From NCBI GenBank assembly GCA_041394265.1, contig JAWKIO010000005.1, positions 3,720,001 through 3,784,000 of the forward strand: DNA of 64,000 bases. Direction: 5' to 3'. Below are positions 9,401 to 17,339 of the stretch, piece by piece. Position numbers and translations under genes: made by a program. Every line of letters begins with the position of its first letter. The first letter of the stretch is position 1. The DNA is from Acidimicrobiales bacterium (GTDB lineage: Bacteria > Actinomycetota > Acidimicrobiia > Acidimicrobiales > SZUA-35). Below the pieces are notes generated by a model. That model made no database searches and was not told the DNA's origin. It worked only from the letters and a program-made list of their open reading frames with translations.

Positions 9401-9591
9401 GCGGCGAACCACAGCCACGGTGCTCGCGGATCAGGCTTGTTGATCTTGACGCCGACGAGCGTCATCAACACAGCGAGCAGGCCCGTGCCGTTGTAGAGCA
9501 GCAGCTTCGATTCGGACGAGTGCGGGGCCACGAAGTAGACGGTGGTGAGCGTCAACGCCGTGACAAGCCAGAATTTCCAAAGGTTCCTCAC
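6229..9591 (-). CDS. Membrane GGDEF-EAL protein with C-terminal acyltransferase-like domain
   Basis: 1120 residues, much longer than an ordinary GGDEF-EAL protein. About ten hydrophobic helices fill residues 5-305 and form a membrane sensor. The diguanylate cyclase domain has an intact motif LGGDEF (~397-401) preceded by RAGD, an RxxD product-inhibition site five residues upstream. The phosphodiesterase domain is also intact: AEALIRWKHPE (EAL ~524), VNLSMRQL, LEITES, IDDFGTGYSS, IKIDRSFI and VAEGIE. So c-di-GMP synthesis and breakdown are both possible. After ~760 a linker-like region leads to a ~200-residue domain (about 900-1105; KSMRKQLRRS, GELAAYVVALLDGDVYRVYDG, SPGRLVESAALNRA) that resembles the FemAB/CelD-like GNAT_6 fold. 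The target of that domain is unknown. It lies 100 bases downstream of the EamA gene and may be cotranscribed. Confidence 0.85.
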   Translation of the reverse strand: MRNLWKFWLVTALTLTTVYFVAPHSSESKLLLYNGTGLLAVLMTLVGVKINKPDPRAPWLWFAAGLASFLTADIIYYVLELTMEEPPFPSIADFFYLLMYPLVIVGLTKLVRATSPGRDGASFIDAAVVGISMFGALWVLYVDDVFITGDHSTAALITQLAYPVMDVALLAVAARLVVTVHLKHPPFAFMAISFVSLAIADIGYGIANANGTFQTGSYLDAMWLGFYVLLGLAALHPDAGLPAKSFDVTSTTQGRLTGVQLVLMLVATMGVRVIDLFWGNEQDRIVTILASAALFLLILVRVWNLMKALERGRDDLRYEATHDSLTGLCNRAVFAERTDAALHNADRSNQISVLFIDLDDFKTINDSLGHEAGDQLLVEVARRLQRCVRAGDTVARLGGDEFAVLLESAVDRNDVIAVAHRALESLAEPVHLEMRTVSASASIGIAMDLADDMDVQDLLRNADVAMYLSKSQGKGRFEFFENKMQEEAIERLDLKADLQKAVDEQQFVLFFQPIFDLNSGRVTMAEALIRWKHPERGMVMPDRFIPLAEESGLIVPIGEWVLRESCKQAAKWRKIAGCEDMSITVNLSMRQLYEAELFTTLTSALRESGLPAEYLVLEITESMLAVDAERTTGLLEQLKTVGVKLAIDDFGTGYSSFSYLRSFPVDSIKIDRSFINELYRSPTSTALVEAIVNLSKALGAYTVAEGIEHSEQASVLRRLGCDRGQGFYYCRPMAAPAITSLLREHADEAVEPLDAWRRSSDKVQDRIFDIEVHRGLREITPLTDQINTLHEEVGAPLMARLPWLLNWAEAFDAWKPIAVAVRSAESGQLVACAMLAMRERAEGTAIVAMGHGSSICSVLPALGPEAADALAHGIADFLSEVEGTWSLDLEQVNDLDPVMLKLSDLLENAQVLPELRIPRVAFAAEHRADNILSKSMRKQLRRSTNKIHADELEMTIGFDRGRAITAELIDEVEAVHISRDRAARRQSDLDRPSERDFWRRVVEGGVDAQWEVEIATLRLNGELAAYVVALLDGDVYRVYDGRMNTDWQDYSPGRLVESAALNRALADARFKTLDWMNGVAAEKLLMTNVAENRARIVATSGSRFTSVPKRRASELEEVGA

Positions 9592-9691
9592 GATTCCCGT
9601 ATCGGATCTGAAGTAACTCGCCTGAGGAACTTCGGTCCGTCCGCTCCCAAGAAGGGCCGTTCGGCCCAGGCGAGCGATCTCGGTTCGTGAA

Positions 9692-10576
9692 CTACTGCCC
9701 GTAGGCGACCAGGCTCAGCGCCCCAGCCGCCATGGCAAGGCCCAAGAGTTGCACCTTGGTGATGCGCTCCTTGAGGAGAAGCCAGGCCAGGAGCACGGTG
9801 CTGACGGGATAGAGCGAGGTCAGAGCAGCGACCCACGACAGCTGGCCTTGCTGCAGCGCCGTGAGATAGAGCGCATTGGCGGCACAGTCGAGGACACCGG
9901 CGACGATCACCGGCTTCCAGGCCGTCTTGTCGACCGGCTCCCAGGTCTGGGTCACGGTCAGCATCAGGCACAAGACGGCGATGGAGGCACCGCGGGCACC
10001 GAGCAGCGGAAACAGACCACCGTCCTCGGAAGTCCGAGACAGGGCAACGAAGAAGGCGCCGAAGCCGAGGCCGGCCATCACCGACAGCGCCCGGGTCTTG
10101 CCCGCTTCGTTGGCGAGCCGGACTCGTTCGCGGGGCGCCGCCATGCGGCCGCTCGCACCGCCGTCGGCCGCGCCGGCCGAGACGAGCATCACCGCCGGAA
10201 TCGACAACAGGATGCCGCCCATCGTGATCGGGCCGGGGCGTTCGCCGAGCGCAAGACTTGCCAACAGCGGCACGAGCGAGCCGATGAGTGCCGTGAGCGC
10301 CGCGGCGGTCGACATGGGCCCGATCGCCAGTGCCTGATAGAAGGTGGTGAGTCCGACGGCAATGCCGATGCCGCCCAGTCCGGCCCAGACGAGGTCGCTC
10401 ACCAGCCGCTGATCCTCAGGGAAGATGGCGAGCACACCGAAGAGCGCGAGAAGGCTGACGACCTGCATCGCGACGGTGACCACGGTCGCACTCGTCTTCT
10501 TGCTGGCCACGGCGCCGGAGAAGTCGGCCGCGCCGTAGGACAGGCCGGCGAGGGCGCCGAAGATGACAGCGAGCAT
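9692..10576 (-). CDS. EamA/DMT-family transporter
   Basis: 294 residues with ten hydrophobic helices arranged as two five-helix repeats, the drug/metabolite transporter layout. Motifs of the EamA domain are visible in both halves: FGALAGLSYGAADFSGAVASKK near the start, ALTALIGSLVPLLASLALGERPG in the first repeat, and ALTSLYPVSTVLLAWLLLKER in the second, which ends VQLLGLAMAAGALSLVAYG. The family exports small metabolites; the substrate is not predictable. The frame is open 18 codons further upstream, but MLAVIFG at 10576 matches the family start. The next gene on this strand is the GGDEF-EAL protein. Confidence 0.8.
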   Translation of the reverse strand: MLAVIFGALAGLSYGAADFSGAVASKKTSATVVTVAMQVVSLLALFGVLAIFPEDQRLVSDLVWAGLGGIGIAVGLTTFYQALAIGPMSTAAALTALIGSLVPLLASLALGERPGPITMGGILLSIPAVMLVSAGAADGGASGRMAAPRERVRLANEAGKTRALSVMAGLGFGAFFVALSRTSEDGGLFPLLGARGASIAVLCLMLTVTQTWEPVDKTAWKPVIVAGVLDCAANALYLTALQQGQLSWVAALTSLYPVSTVLLAWLLLKERITKVQLLGLAMAAGALSLVAYGQ

Positions 10577-10703
10577 GGTGAGACCGTCGGCAGCTGCGAC
10601 CTGACAATGAGGAGTGCCCCGGATGGCCACGGTTGCCGGGCCAGCACCGGCGAACCCTCACCTCGACGGTGGTCAGGCCGATAGTCGAGGTGTGGATCGT
10701 CAG

Positions 10704-11714
10704 ATGCGATGGCTCCGGCGCACGATCGTGCGCTCGATCTATCAGCGAACCGTTCGCCTGTTCGCTGCGGTCTTTGCCGCGCTCTGTCTGCTGGCGCTCG
10801 TGCGGGGCGGGCTTCGCATCGAGACCGACGGCGCTGCTGCCGGGCGAGCGTTCGACCTGTCAGCCAGCGGGCGTCTCGGCTCCGAGCCGCTTCGGCCGAG
10901 CGACGTCGTCGCTGCGCTGTTCGTCGCCCAGATTGCCGTTGCGCTGCGGCTGGTCCTGGCCATCGAGTGCAACCCGCTGCATCGGCGCTACCTCGGTCGC
11001 TACACCGAGCAGTCCTTGCGATTCCGGGCCGTGCGTCCCGACGGCGCCCCACATCCGGTGACCGAGCCGCTCGACCGTTACGGACTCCGCCCGGCGGTCG
11101 TCATCGGCCGTGTGCCGGGGGAGGGCGACGCAGTCGATCCGGCCATGGTGTTCGACATCTTCCAGTCCGACAACCGACTGGTCACGGTCGCGGTCGGTCG
11201 GGTGAGCGGCTCCGTCACCGTATTGACCGAACTCGACGACCGGCGGATCGTGGTCACTGCGGATCAGACCATGCTCCCTCACGAGCAACTCGTCGTGAAC
11301 GCGCAACCGGGCGCCCCGCTGACTGACCTGCTTCGATCGCATCGGGCACTCCTCGACTCTCTCGTCGGTCGAGTCCCACGGCAGGGCCGGAACACTCGTG
11401 CCTCGGCCGCTTCGCCGGAGGTCTTCGTCCGCTCGATGCAGCTCGAGCAGGCGTCGTTCCAATGCCTCGGACCCGTGGTCGGGTCCTTCTGTGATCTCGG
11501 ACATCGCCGTTTCACCTGGCGGCTGCGCTACCGCCTGGATCCGGACGAGATCCTGGCGCTGTCGTTCAGCGATACCGGGTCATCCAATCAGCCTCCACTT
11601 CGGCGTCGGGGTTCCGGCGAGGACGCGACACGGCACGATCCCGAAACGATCAGGGCCACGGCGCCCGTCGTGAGGAAGCAACCAGGCGCATCGAAGCACG
11701 CAGTGTCGCTCTGA
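10704..11714 (+). CDS. Two-helix membrane protein of unknown function
   Basis: 336 residues from ATG 10704; GTG 10692 (VDRQMRW) and an ATG at 10614 are in frame alternatives. Two hydrophobic helices are seen near residues 15-36 (VRLFAAVFAALCLLALVRGGL) and 68-90 (VVAALFVAQIAVALRLVLAIE), followed by ~240 soluble residues with no motif I recognise (GLRPAVVIGRVPGEGDAV, VAVGRVSGSVTVLTELDDRRIVV). The end is basic and low in structure. Codon usage is like that of neighbours, so it is probably a real gene. It is divergent from the EamA gene and converges on the COG0523 gene 29 bases away. Confidence 0.55.
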   Translation: MRWLRRTIVRSIYQRTVRLFAAVFAALCLLALVRGGLRIETDGAAAGRAFDLSASGRLGSEPLRPSDVVAALFVAQIAVALRLVLAIECNPLHRRYLGRYTEQSLRFRAVRPDGAPHPVTEPLDRYGLRPAVVIGRVPGEGDAVDPAMVFDIFQSDNRLVTVAVGRVSGSVTVLTELDDRRIVVTADQTMLPHEQLVVNAQPGAPLTDLLRSHRALLDSLVGRVPRQGRNTRASAASPEVFVRSMQLEQASFQCLGPVVGSFCDLGHRRFTWRLRYRLDPDEILALSFSDTGSSNQPPLRRRGSGEDATRHDPETIRATAPVVRKQPGASKHAVSL

Positions 11715-11743
11715 TCGATCGTGCTCGGCCTCGACTGGGCGGT

Positions 11744-12640
11744 TCATCGTTCGGCCGGGCGGATCACGACGAGGTCGGTCGGCTCGGAACGTTCGGACGG
11801 GAGCAGGGGGACGACCGAACGTCGGCGGCCTACGACCTGGATGACGAGCTGTTCCCCCGACGTCGTCTCGGCGATCCCCTTGGCCCGCAGGGTGTCGGCG
11901 GGAAGACCGGCCAGCAGCTCCTCGAGTGCGGGCCGCTCGATCGGGTGGGGGAGAGGGACGATCTCGGTGCGATGGGCGTCGAACAGTGTCGGGGCAGGCA
12001 GCGCCGCCTCGCCCTCGGGATGGCGGGCACCGAGCGCGAGCAGTGTTCCCGCGGCGTCCGCATCGGCGTCGACGATCGGTGTCGCCGGCGCAAGCTGTTC
12101 GAGCCGTTGCCGGGTGTGCTCGGCCTCGACGTCCGATGCCAGATCGAGCTTGGTCAACACCAGCAGATCAGCAGCGCCGACCTGGCTCCGCATGGTGTTG
12201 CCGATCACGTCATGCGATTCGAGCTCGCAGAACTGCTCGGCATCGACCAGCACGACGACGCCGTCGAGGCGGAACCCGGCGCTCGCGGTCCACGGCACGA
12301 CGCGCGACGGCTCGGCCACCCCCGACAGTTCGAGCACGACATGGTCGGGCGGCTGCTCTTGCGCCCGGAGCTCGTCGAACGCTCGACCGAGCCCATCGCT
12401 CAAGCTGCAGCAGACGCAGCCATCGGTGAACTCGATGGTGTTGCGGTTGCGAGGTCGCAAGAGCTTGGCGTCGACGTTGACCGCGCCGACGTCGTTGACC
12501 AGCACGGCGATCGGGCGGTCGGATCGGCGCAGGAGCTCGTTGATCAGCGTGGTCTTGCCCGCGCCCAGATAGCCACCGAGAAGGGTGACCGGCACTCGTC
12601 GGCCGTCCCACGGCAAGAACTCGGGCTCTTGGTACGACAT
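11744..12640 (-). CDS. COG0523 / CobW-family GTPase (metal chaperone type)
   Basis: 298 residues. Walker A GGYLGAGKTT at 22-31, the metal-binding CxCC motif GCVCCSL at 74-80, the switch region ELSGVAEP, and the guanine-specificity motif LTKLDLA are all present, and the C-terminal CobW_C domain ends in ELLAGLPADTLRAKGI... The family uses GTP to load metals (Zn, Co, Fe) into client proteins. It is the last gene of the minus-strand cluster that begins at 17178, separated by 37 bases from the cytidylate-kinase-like gene; no zinc-uptake regulator site was noticed. Which metal or client it serves cannot be told. Confidence 0.85.
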   Translation of the reverse strand: MSYQEPEFLPWDGRRVPVTLLGGYLGAGKTTLINELLRRSDRPIAVLVNDVGAVNVDAKLLRPRNRNTIEFTDGCVCCSLSDGLGRAFDELRAQEQPPDHVVLELSGVAEPSRVVPWTASAGFRLDGVVVLVDAEQFCELESHDVIGNTMRSQVGAADLLVLTKLDLASDVEAEHTRQRLEQLAPATPIVDADADAAGTLLALGARHPEGEAALPAPTLFDAHRTEIVPLPHPIERPALEELLAGLPADTLRAKGIAETTSGEQLVIQVVGRRRSVVPLLPSERSEPTDLVVIRPAER

Positions 12641-12677
12641 CGATGCAGTATGGCGGCCCCAGCCGGTGCCAGTGGCA

Positions 12678-13307
12678 TCAGCCTCGGGCGGCGAGGAACC
12701 CGTTGAAGGCGGTGGCGATCACCTCGACGACCGCTTCGGGCGCCATGAGGGTCGAGTCGATCATGAGGTCGTAGGCCGCAGGGTCTCGGATGTCTCGCTG
12801 GTAGAGCCGTTTCCAGTAGCCGGCGCGGACACGATCGGTCTTTTCGAGCCGAGCTCGTGCGGTCGCCTCGTCGAGCCGTTCGACCTTCATCCCACCGGCA
12901 AGTCGACGGTCGGCCGGCCCATCGAGCCGCACTCGGTAGGCCCCGTCGAGCACGAGGGCGCCTGCGTAGCCGAGCACCACGCCACCCTGATTGGCAGCTG
13001 CGAAGGTGGACAACCGTCGTTCGGCCTCCTGGCGCAGCTCACTGCCACTTCCGCCGGGAGGGACGTTGAGATGTGTGCCGTATTCGTCGGGTACGGCGGC
13101 GAGCGCCTCGAGGATGCGGCTCCAGATGCTCTGTGAGACGTCTTCGTCGGGCCGCGCCGCCTCGTCGTGCGCGGCGGTGTCGATGGCCGTCGTGGTCTTG
13201 GCTGCGACCGGGCGGTCGAGGAACGGCACGCCGAGCCGTTCGGCGAGCATCGGCGAGATGATGCTCCCGCCGGACCCGTAGCTTGCCGACACCGTGACCA
13301 GGCGCAC
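12678..13307 (-). CDS. Cytidylate-kinase-like family protein
   Basis: 209 residues from the preferred GTG. It begins RLVTVSASYGSGGSIISPMLAERLGVPFLDR, the P-loop-like start of the cytidylate-kinase-like family (AAA_26), and later has GGVVLGYAGALVL (in this family usually 'GRGA'), VRLDGP, KTDRVRAGYWKRLYQ and AYDLMIDST. These proteins are related to Cmk but lack most of its lid and are of unknown substrate. The frame is open to an ATG at 13322, but GGAGG eight bases before the GTG at 13307 decides for the shorter form. It lies in the minus operon between the HAD hydrolase and the COG0523 protein. Confidence 0.75.
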   Translation of the reverse strand: MRLVTVSASYGSGGSIISPMLAERLGVPFLDRPVAAKTTTAIDTAAHDEAARPDEDVSQSIWSRILEALAAVPDEYGTHLNVPPGGSGSELRQEAERRLSTFAAANQGGVVLGYAGALVLDGAYRVRLDGPADRRLAGGMKVERLDEATARARLEKTDRVRAGYWKRLYQRDIRDPAAYDLMIDSTLMAPEAVVEVIATAFNGFLAARG

Positions 13308-13367
13308 GTCACCTACCTCCATCGAAACCGCCGGTGAGGGGCACCAGCCGCGGGAAAGGTAGCAGAG

Positions 13368-14096
13368 TCAGCCGAAGCGATCCGGGGGAACGAACGATGC
13401 GAGCTGGGTGAGGTGCGACACCTCGTGGGTGACGTGATCGTTGGAGCGGAGCGCTCCGGAGGGGTTGTACCAGCAGGTGGCGATCCCAGCGTTTGCCCCG
13501 CCACGCATGTCGGAAGAAAGGCTGTCGCCGATCATCAACGTTGCGTCGGTGTGGGGTCGACCGAGTCGATCGAATGCGATGTCGAAGATCGCCGGGTCGG
13601 GCTTCGACACTCCCACCTCCGAGGAGATCACGATCGTTGCGAAGTAGTCGTCGAGGTCGAGACGGTCCAGGCGGGCCCGCTGGACCGAACTGATTGCGTT
13701 CGTGACGATGGCGAGCGTCGCCCGCTCGCAGAGATGTTCGAGCACCTTGCGGGCGTCGGGGAAGAGGTCGCCGTTCGCCCCGAGCTCGCCAAGGTAGGTG
13801 GCGGCCATGACCGTCGGGTCGACGTCGAATCCGACCGAGGTGGCCAACTGCTCGAAGCGGAGCACGCCGACCTCGTCGGGTCGCCTGCTGCCCTGCTCGA
13901 CGCCGTGCCACAGCGCACGATTGATGCGGCGGTACTCCTCGAAGTAGGCCAACGGGTCGTCGATGCCGTGGGATGCCAGTGTCGCCGCGAATGCTCCTGC
14001 CTCGGAGGCGTCGGAGTCGAACAGGGTGTGGTCGAAGTCGAACAGCAGCGTCGAGTAGGTCGGGGTTGGCGATGTCATTGGGTCGGTGGAGCTCAC
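13368..14096 (-). CDS. HAD-superfamily hydrolase (YjjG/YfnB-like)
   Basis: 242 residues. The four HAD motifs are clear: LLFDFDHTLFDSD (nucleophile Asp and acid/base Asp), VTNAISS (motif II), SKPDPAIFDIAFDRLG (motif III Lys) and MIGDSLSSDMRGGANAG (motif IV). The DFDHTLFD start and the GDSLSSD ending are typical of the YjjG/YfnB group of nucleotidases that dephosphorylate pyrimidine nucleoside monophosphates. The GTG start at 14096 overlaps the stop of the MFS gene (GTGA), so it is cotranslated; an ATG six codons in (14078) is the alternative. The nucleotidase activity is inferred from similarity. Confidence 0.8.
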   Translation of the reverse strand: MSSTDPMTSPTPTYSTLLFDFDHTLFDSDASEAGAFAATLASHGIDDPLAYFEEYRRINRALWHGVEQGSRRPDEVGVLRFEQLATSVGFDVDPTVMAATYLGELGANGDLFPDARKVLEHLCERATLAIVTNAISSVQRARLDRLDLDDYFATIVISSEVGVSKPDPAIFDIAFDRLGRPHTDATLMIGDSLSSDMRGGANAGIATCWYNPSGALRSNDHVTHEVSHLTQLASFVPPDRFG

Positions 14097-15400
14097 ACGG
14101 CGACGGCGGTCTGGGGATCACGTGATCGCAGGATCCGCCAGACCGCGTAGGCCGCCATGCCGACCGCAGCAAGACCCGCATAGTGGCTGAGCGCGTGATA
14201 GCTGCCGAACTCGTAGACCACACCGGCGGACAACGCGGCGATCGCACCGGCACCGCTCATGACGAGGTCGGCGGCACCCTGGATGGGAACCCGCTCGGCC
14301 ACGGTGAACGATGAGGTGAGCAGCGAGCTGCCGGCGATGAGGCCGAAGCTCCACCCGACCCCGACCAGGAACAGGCCGACGAACACCCCGAGTGAGTCCT
14401 CGGCTCGGGTGTGCGACGCCATCTCGGACCCGATGAACAGGATCACGCCGCCGGCGGCGATGACAGGACGTGAACCGAAACGATCGACCAACCATCCGAC
14501 GATGGGCGACAGGAAGTACATCCCGATGATGTGCACCGAGATGACGAAGCCGATCACGCGGATCTCGTGGGCACCGGACTTCATGTGGAGTGGCGTGGCG
14601 GTCATCACACCGACCATCACCGCCTGGCCGACGAGCATTGACACCATCGCCAGGCGCGCCGCGGGGAGTACGAAGATCTTGCGGATACCGACCCCGGCTC
14701 GCACGAACTGCGCCCGGATGGCGCCGATCCCCGTTGGAGCGTCGGCGTCGGGCGGTAGCAGTCCACCGATGACCTCGAGCGGGTCGGGCCGGAGGGTGCG
14801 ATCGACCATGAAGGCGGCGACGGCGAACAGGACGATGCCCATCAGGTACGGCCCCGCGTACTCATTGAGTCCCAGCCACACGGCGAACGCGGACATGGCG
14901 CCGAGGGCGATCGTGGGTCCGAGTGCCGAACTGAAGCTCGATGTCCACACCAGCTTGCCGATCTGCTTGGCCCGGTTCGTTTCGTCGGCGAGATCGGCAG
15001 CGGCATAGCGAGCCGAGAGGTTGGCGGCCTGACCGGCGCCCATCGCCAGTGTGCCGATCAACAGGAACGGGTAGAGGCCGAACGCCGCAGCGAGGAACGC
15101 GCTGATGGCGCCGAGGAACCCGATGGCCCAGCCGAGTCGAAGCCCGCGCCGCCGTCCGTGGCGCGAGGTGTAGCTGGCGAGCGGGGTCGTGGCCAGCGTC
15201 CCTCCGATGGTGAGGAAGGCGGCCGCCAACGTGCCGAGCGACGCCCGCCCAGTGATCTCCTCACCCAGGAGTGCGTTGGCAGCCACGGCCGCCGTCAACG
15301 CTCCACCGCCGGGGAGGACACCGCCCACGAGCGAGAAGAGCGTTCGACGTTGCAGTACGCCGCGCTCGGCGGGGGAGAGTGCATCGAAGGTGGTGGTCAC
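14093..15400 (-). CDS. MFS transporter
   Basis: 435 residues with about twelve hydrophobic helices in two halves. The loop 2-3 motif is recognisable as SYTSRHGRRRGLRLGW and the matching loop 8-9 motif as GWLVDRFGSRPVIAAGG. A long central loop (about 195-225, RTLRPDPLEVIGGLLPPDADAPTG) separates the halves. The start is a GTG at 15400 overlapping the esterase stop (GTGA); a long in-frame extension upstream is antisense to the esterase and not real. The transporter sits between a carboxylesterase and a nucleotidase-like hydrolase; the substrate is unknown. Confidence 0.85.
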   Translation of the reverse strand: MTTTFDALSPAERGVLQRRTLFSLVGGVLPGGGALTAAVAANALLGEEITGRASLGTLAAAFLTIGGTLATTPLASYTSRHGRRRGLRLGWAIGFLGAISAFLAAAFGLYPFLLIGTLAMGAGQAANLSARYAAADLADETNRAKQIGKLVWTSSFSSALGPTIALGAMSAFAVWLGLNEYAGPYLMGIVLFAVAAFMVDRTLRPDPLEVIGGLLPPDADAPTGIGAIRAQFVRAGVGIRKIFVLPAARLAMVSMLVGQAVMVGVMTATPLHMKSGAHEIRVIGFVISVHIIGMYFLSPIVGWLVDRFGSRPVIAAGGVILFIGSEMASHTRAEDSLGVFVGLFLVGVGWSFGLIAGSSLLTSSFTVAERVPIQGAADLVMSGAGAIAALSAGVVYEFGSYHALSHYAGLAAVGMAAYAVWRILRSRDPQTAVAV

Positions 15401-17178
15401 GGCATGGCTCGTTCGTAGGAGGGAGAGGAGTCGGACAGATCGATCAGCGGTGATCGGGCGGGAGTGGCGACGGGCGCCGTCGCCTCGGCCACGGCGGTGA
15501 GGTGCTGAATGCGGGATCGCAGGAGATCGAAGGCGGGCTCGGGCGTCAGCGGTTCGACGATGCCCGACGGGCGATCGAACACCATGTGGCGAGGGTTCGC
15601 GTTCTCGAACGCCGGCCACGACGGGCGGCCGGGGAAGTCGGGAACACCGGTTGCTGCGAACGCGAACCAGCGATCGCCCATGTCGCGTACCAGCAGGTGT
15701 TGGTCCTCGGCCACGGGGAAGAGCGGCAGGCTCCGCCCGAACACGTAGGGGATCTCGGCCGAGTGGAATGCTCCGAGCGTCTGTCGGGGCGACGGCGGCT
15801 CGGCGGTGAAGTAGTAGCGGAAGACGGGGTGACCGGCGGAAGCGTGCTGGCGGCTGGCGTGATCGACATGCACGCCGAAGAGATGATCGCCGAGGTATCG
15901 CACTCGTGCGTCTTCCCGTGCAAACTGGAGCCCGGGATACAGCGTGAACAACTCGTCGACCGCTTCGGCCGAGCCGAACGAGGCGACGAACGTGTCGCGG
16001 ATCTCGGTGGGGTCGAGCGACTCGGGACCATCGGGGGGCGGGGGGAACTCGGCGCCGGCAGGGTGTACGACCGACCGGAAGAGTGACGCCTCGTCGGCGT
16101 TGTAGCCGATCAGCAGCGGGACCGGCGCTTGCTGTTGGCGGGAGAAGGCCGTCATCGGCGTGACCGGAAGCACGACGCCGTCGATGCTCGGGTAGAAGCC
16201 TCGGCCCAGTTCGGGGTGGGACTGATACAGCGCATGGAGCGCGTCGGCATCCATGGCTCGCAGTCGTGCCAACTGATCCGCCGCCTCGCCGACGGCAAGG
16301 TCGGCAAAGGCACGGCCGGATGCCTCGGCCGGTGGGAAGTCGAGCATCGGTTTGCGCTGGTGCAGCCAGCGAGCGGAGTCGCTCGGGCTCTGGGCGATCG
16401 CTCGGTGGAACAAGCTGCGGGCTGCCGGAGCCGTCATGAGGTTGAGCACCCCTTGGCCGCCGGCCGACTCGCCGAAGATCGTGACCTGTCCGGGGTCGCC
16501 GCCGAACGAAGCGATGTTGTCGCGCACCCATTCGAGCGCGGCGATCTGGTCGAGTAGGCCGTAGTTACCCGAGACGTCGTGCCCCTCGGGTCGGCCATCG
16601 CCCAGCGACGGTTGGTTCGCCGATTCTTCGGCCAATTCGGGATGAGCGAACCAGCCGAAGAGTCCGAGGCGGTAGTTGAACGTGACGAGCACGCAGCCTC
16701 GCTCGGCAAGGTCGGGAGCGGTGTAGAAGGGATCGGTGCCGCTGCCGTCGGTCTGATCGCCACCGTGGATCCACATCATCACCGGGAGCCCGCTGGCACC
16801 CACCGGATGCTGCACGTTGACGGTCAGACAGTCCTCGCTCTGCGGACGGGGCAGTTTGAGGGCGAGCGCCATTGCCCGCTTCTTCGCCGGCGGGATCCCG
16901 ACCCCGGTGACCAGCTCGTCGAAGAACGCCTGCATGTTGGCCGCCCGCTGGTAGGCCATCGGGCTCGGCCGGGTGCATGAGCGGACGCCGGTCCATGGCT
17001 CGGGGGGAGCAGGTGGCCGCCAGCGACGCTCGCCGGCGGTCGAGGCAGCGTAGGGAATGCCCTGGTAGCGAGCGATCGTGCGCTTTCGTCGATAGCTGCC
17101 ACGCACGACGCCCGATGTGGTGTCGGCCATCGGCGCATCGTGGTTGGTGACCTTGCGCAGTGTTGCTGGGATCTTCAT
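15397..17178 (-). CDS. Type B carboxylesterase
   Basis: 593 residues, the usual length of the cholinesterase-like alpha/beta hydrolase family. It opens ADTTSGVVRGSYRRKRTIARYQGIPYA, has the oxyanion segment VMMWIHGGDQTDGSG, the nucleophile elbow TIFGESAGGQG (Ser ~237), a probable acid residue in GYNADEASLF, and the histidine region FHSAEIPYVFGR. No signal peptide is seen, so it is cytoplasmic. It hydrolyses carboxylic esters; the natural substrate is unknown. The ATG at 17178 is preceded by GAGG at eight bases. It is the first gene of a five-gene minus-strand operon and is divergent from glnS, with 161 bases between them. Confidence 0.85.
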   Translation of the reverse strand: MKIPATLRKVTNHDAPMADTTSGVVRGSYRRKRTIARYQGIPYAASTAGERRWRPPAPPEPWTGVRSCTRPSPMAYQRAANMQAFFDELVTGVGIPPAKKRAMALALKLPRPQSEDCLTVNVQHPVGASGLPVMMWIHGGDQTDGSGTDPFYTAPDLAERGCVLVTFNYRLGLFGWFAHPELAEESANQPSLGDGRPEGHDVSGNYGLLDQIAALEWVRDNIASFGGDPGQVTIFGESAGGQGVLNLMTAPAARSLFHRAIAQSPSDSARWLHQRKPMLDFPPAEASGRAFADLAVGEAADQLARLRAMDADALHALYQSHPELGRGFYPSIDGVVLPVTPMTAFSRQQQAPVPLLIGYNADEASLFRSVVHPAGAEFPPPPDGPESLDPTEIRDTFVASFGSAEAVDELFTLYPGLQFAREDARVRYLGDHLFGVHVDHASRQHASAGHPVFRYYFTAEPPSPRQTLGAFHSAEIPYVFGRSLPLFPVAEDQHLLVRDMGDRWFAFAATGVPDFPGRPSWPAFENANPRHMVFDRPSGIVEPLTPEPAFDLLRSRIQHLTAVAEATAPVATPARSPLIDLSDSSPSYERAMP

Positions 17179-17339
17179 CTGCTCCGCCTCGTGCTGTGGC
17201 CCCGGTGACGATAGTTGCAGCTCGCCACCCACCGCGAGTTGATTGTCGTCCCATCCTGCCGCCTTGCAAGGCGACCTCGCTCGGTGGAAATGGGGAGCGT
17301 CGCGTCGCAATCTCGCCAAGAGCTGCTAGCTCTGGAGGC

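Noticed and set aside
7039..9690. 883-codon open frame on the plus strand
   Set aside because: Antisense to the GGDEF-EAL gene, whose domains are fully recognisable; the plus-strand product is low-complexity and matches nothing.
14093..16531. 812-residue frame including the MFS transporter
   Set aside because: The upstream ~376 codons are antisense-type reading through the esterase gene; the real MFS gene starts at GTG 15400, overlapping the esterase stop.
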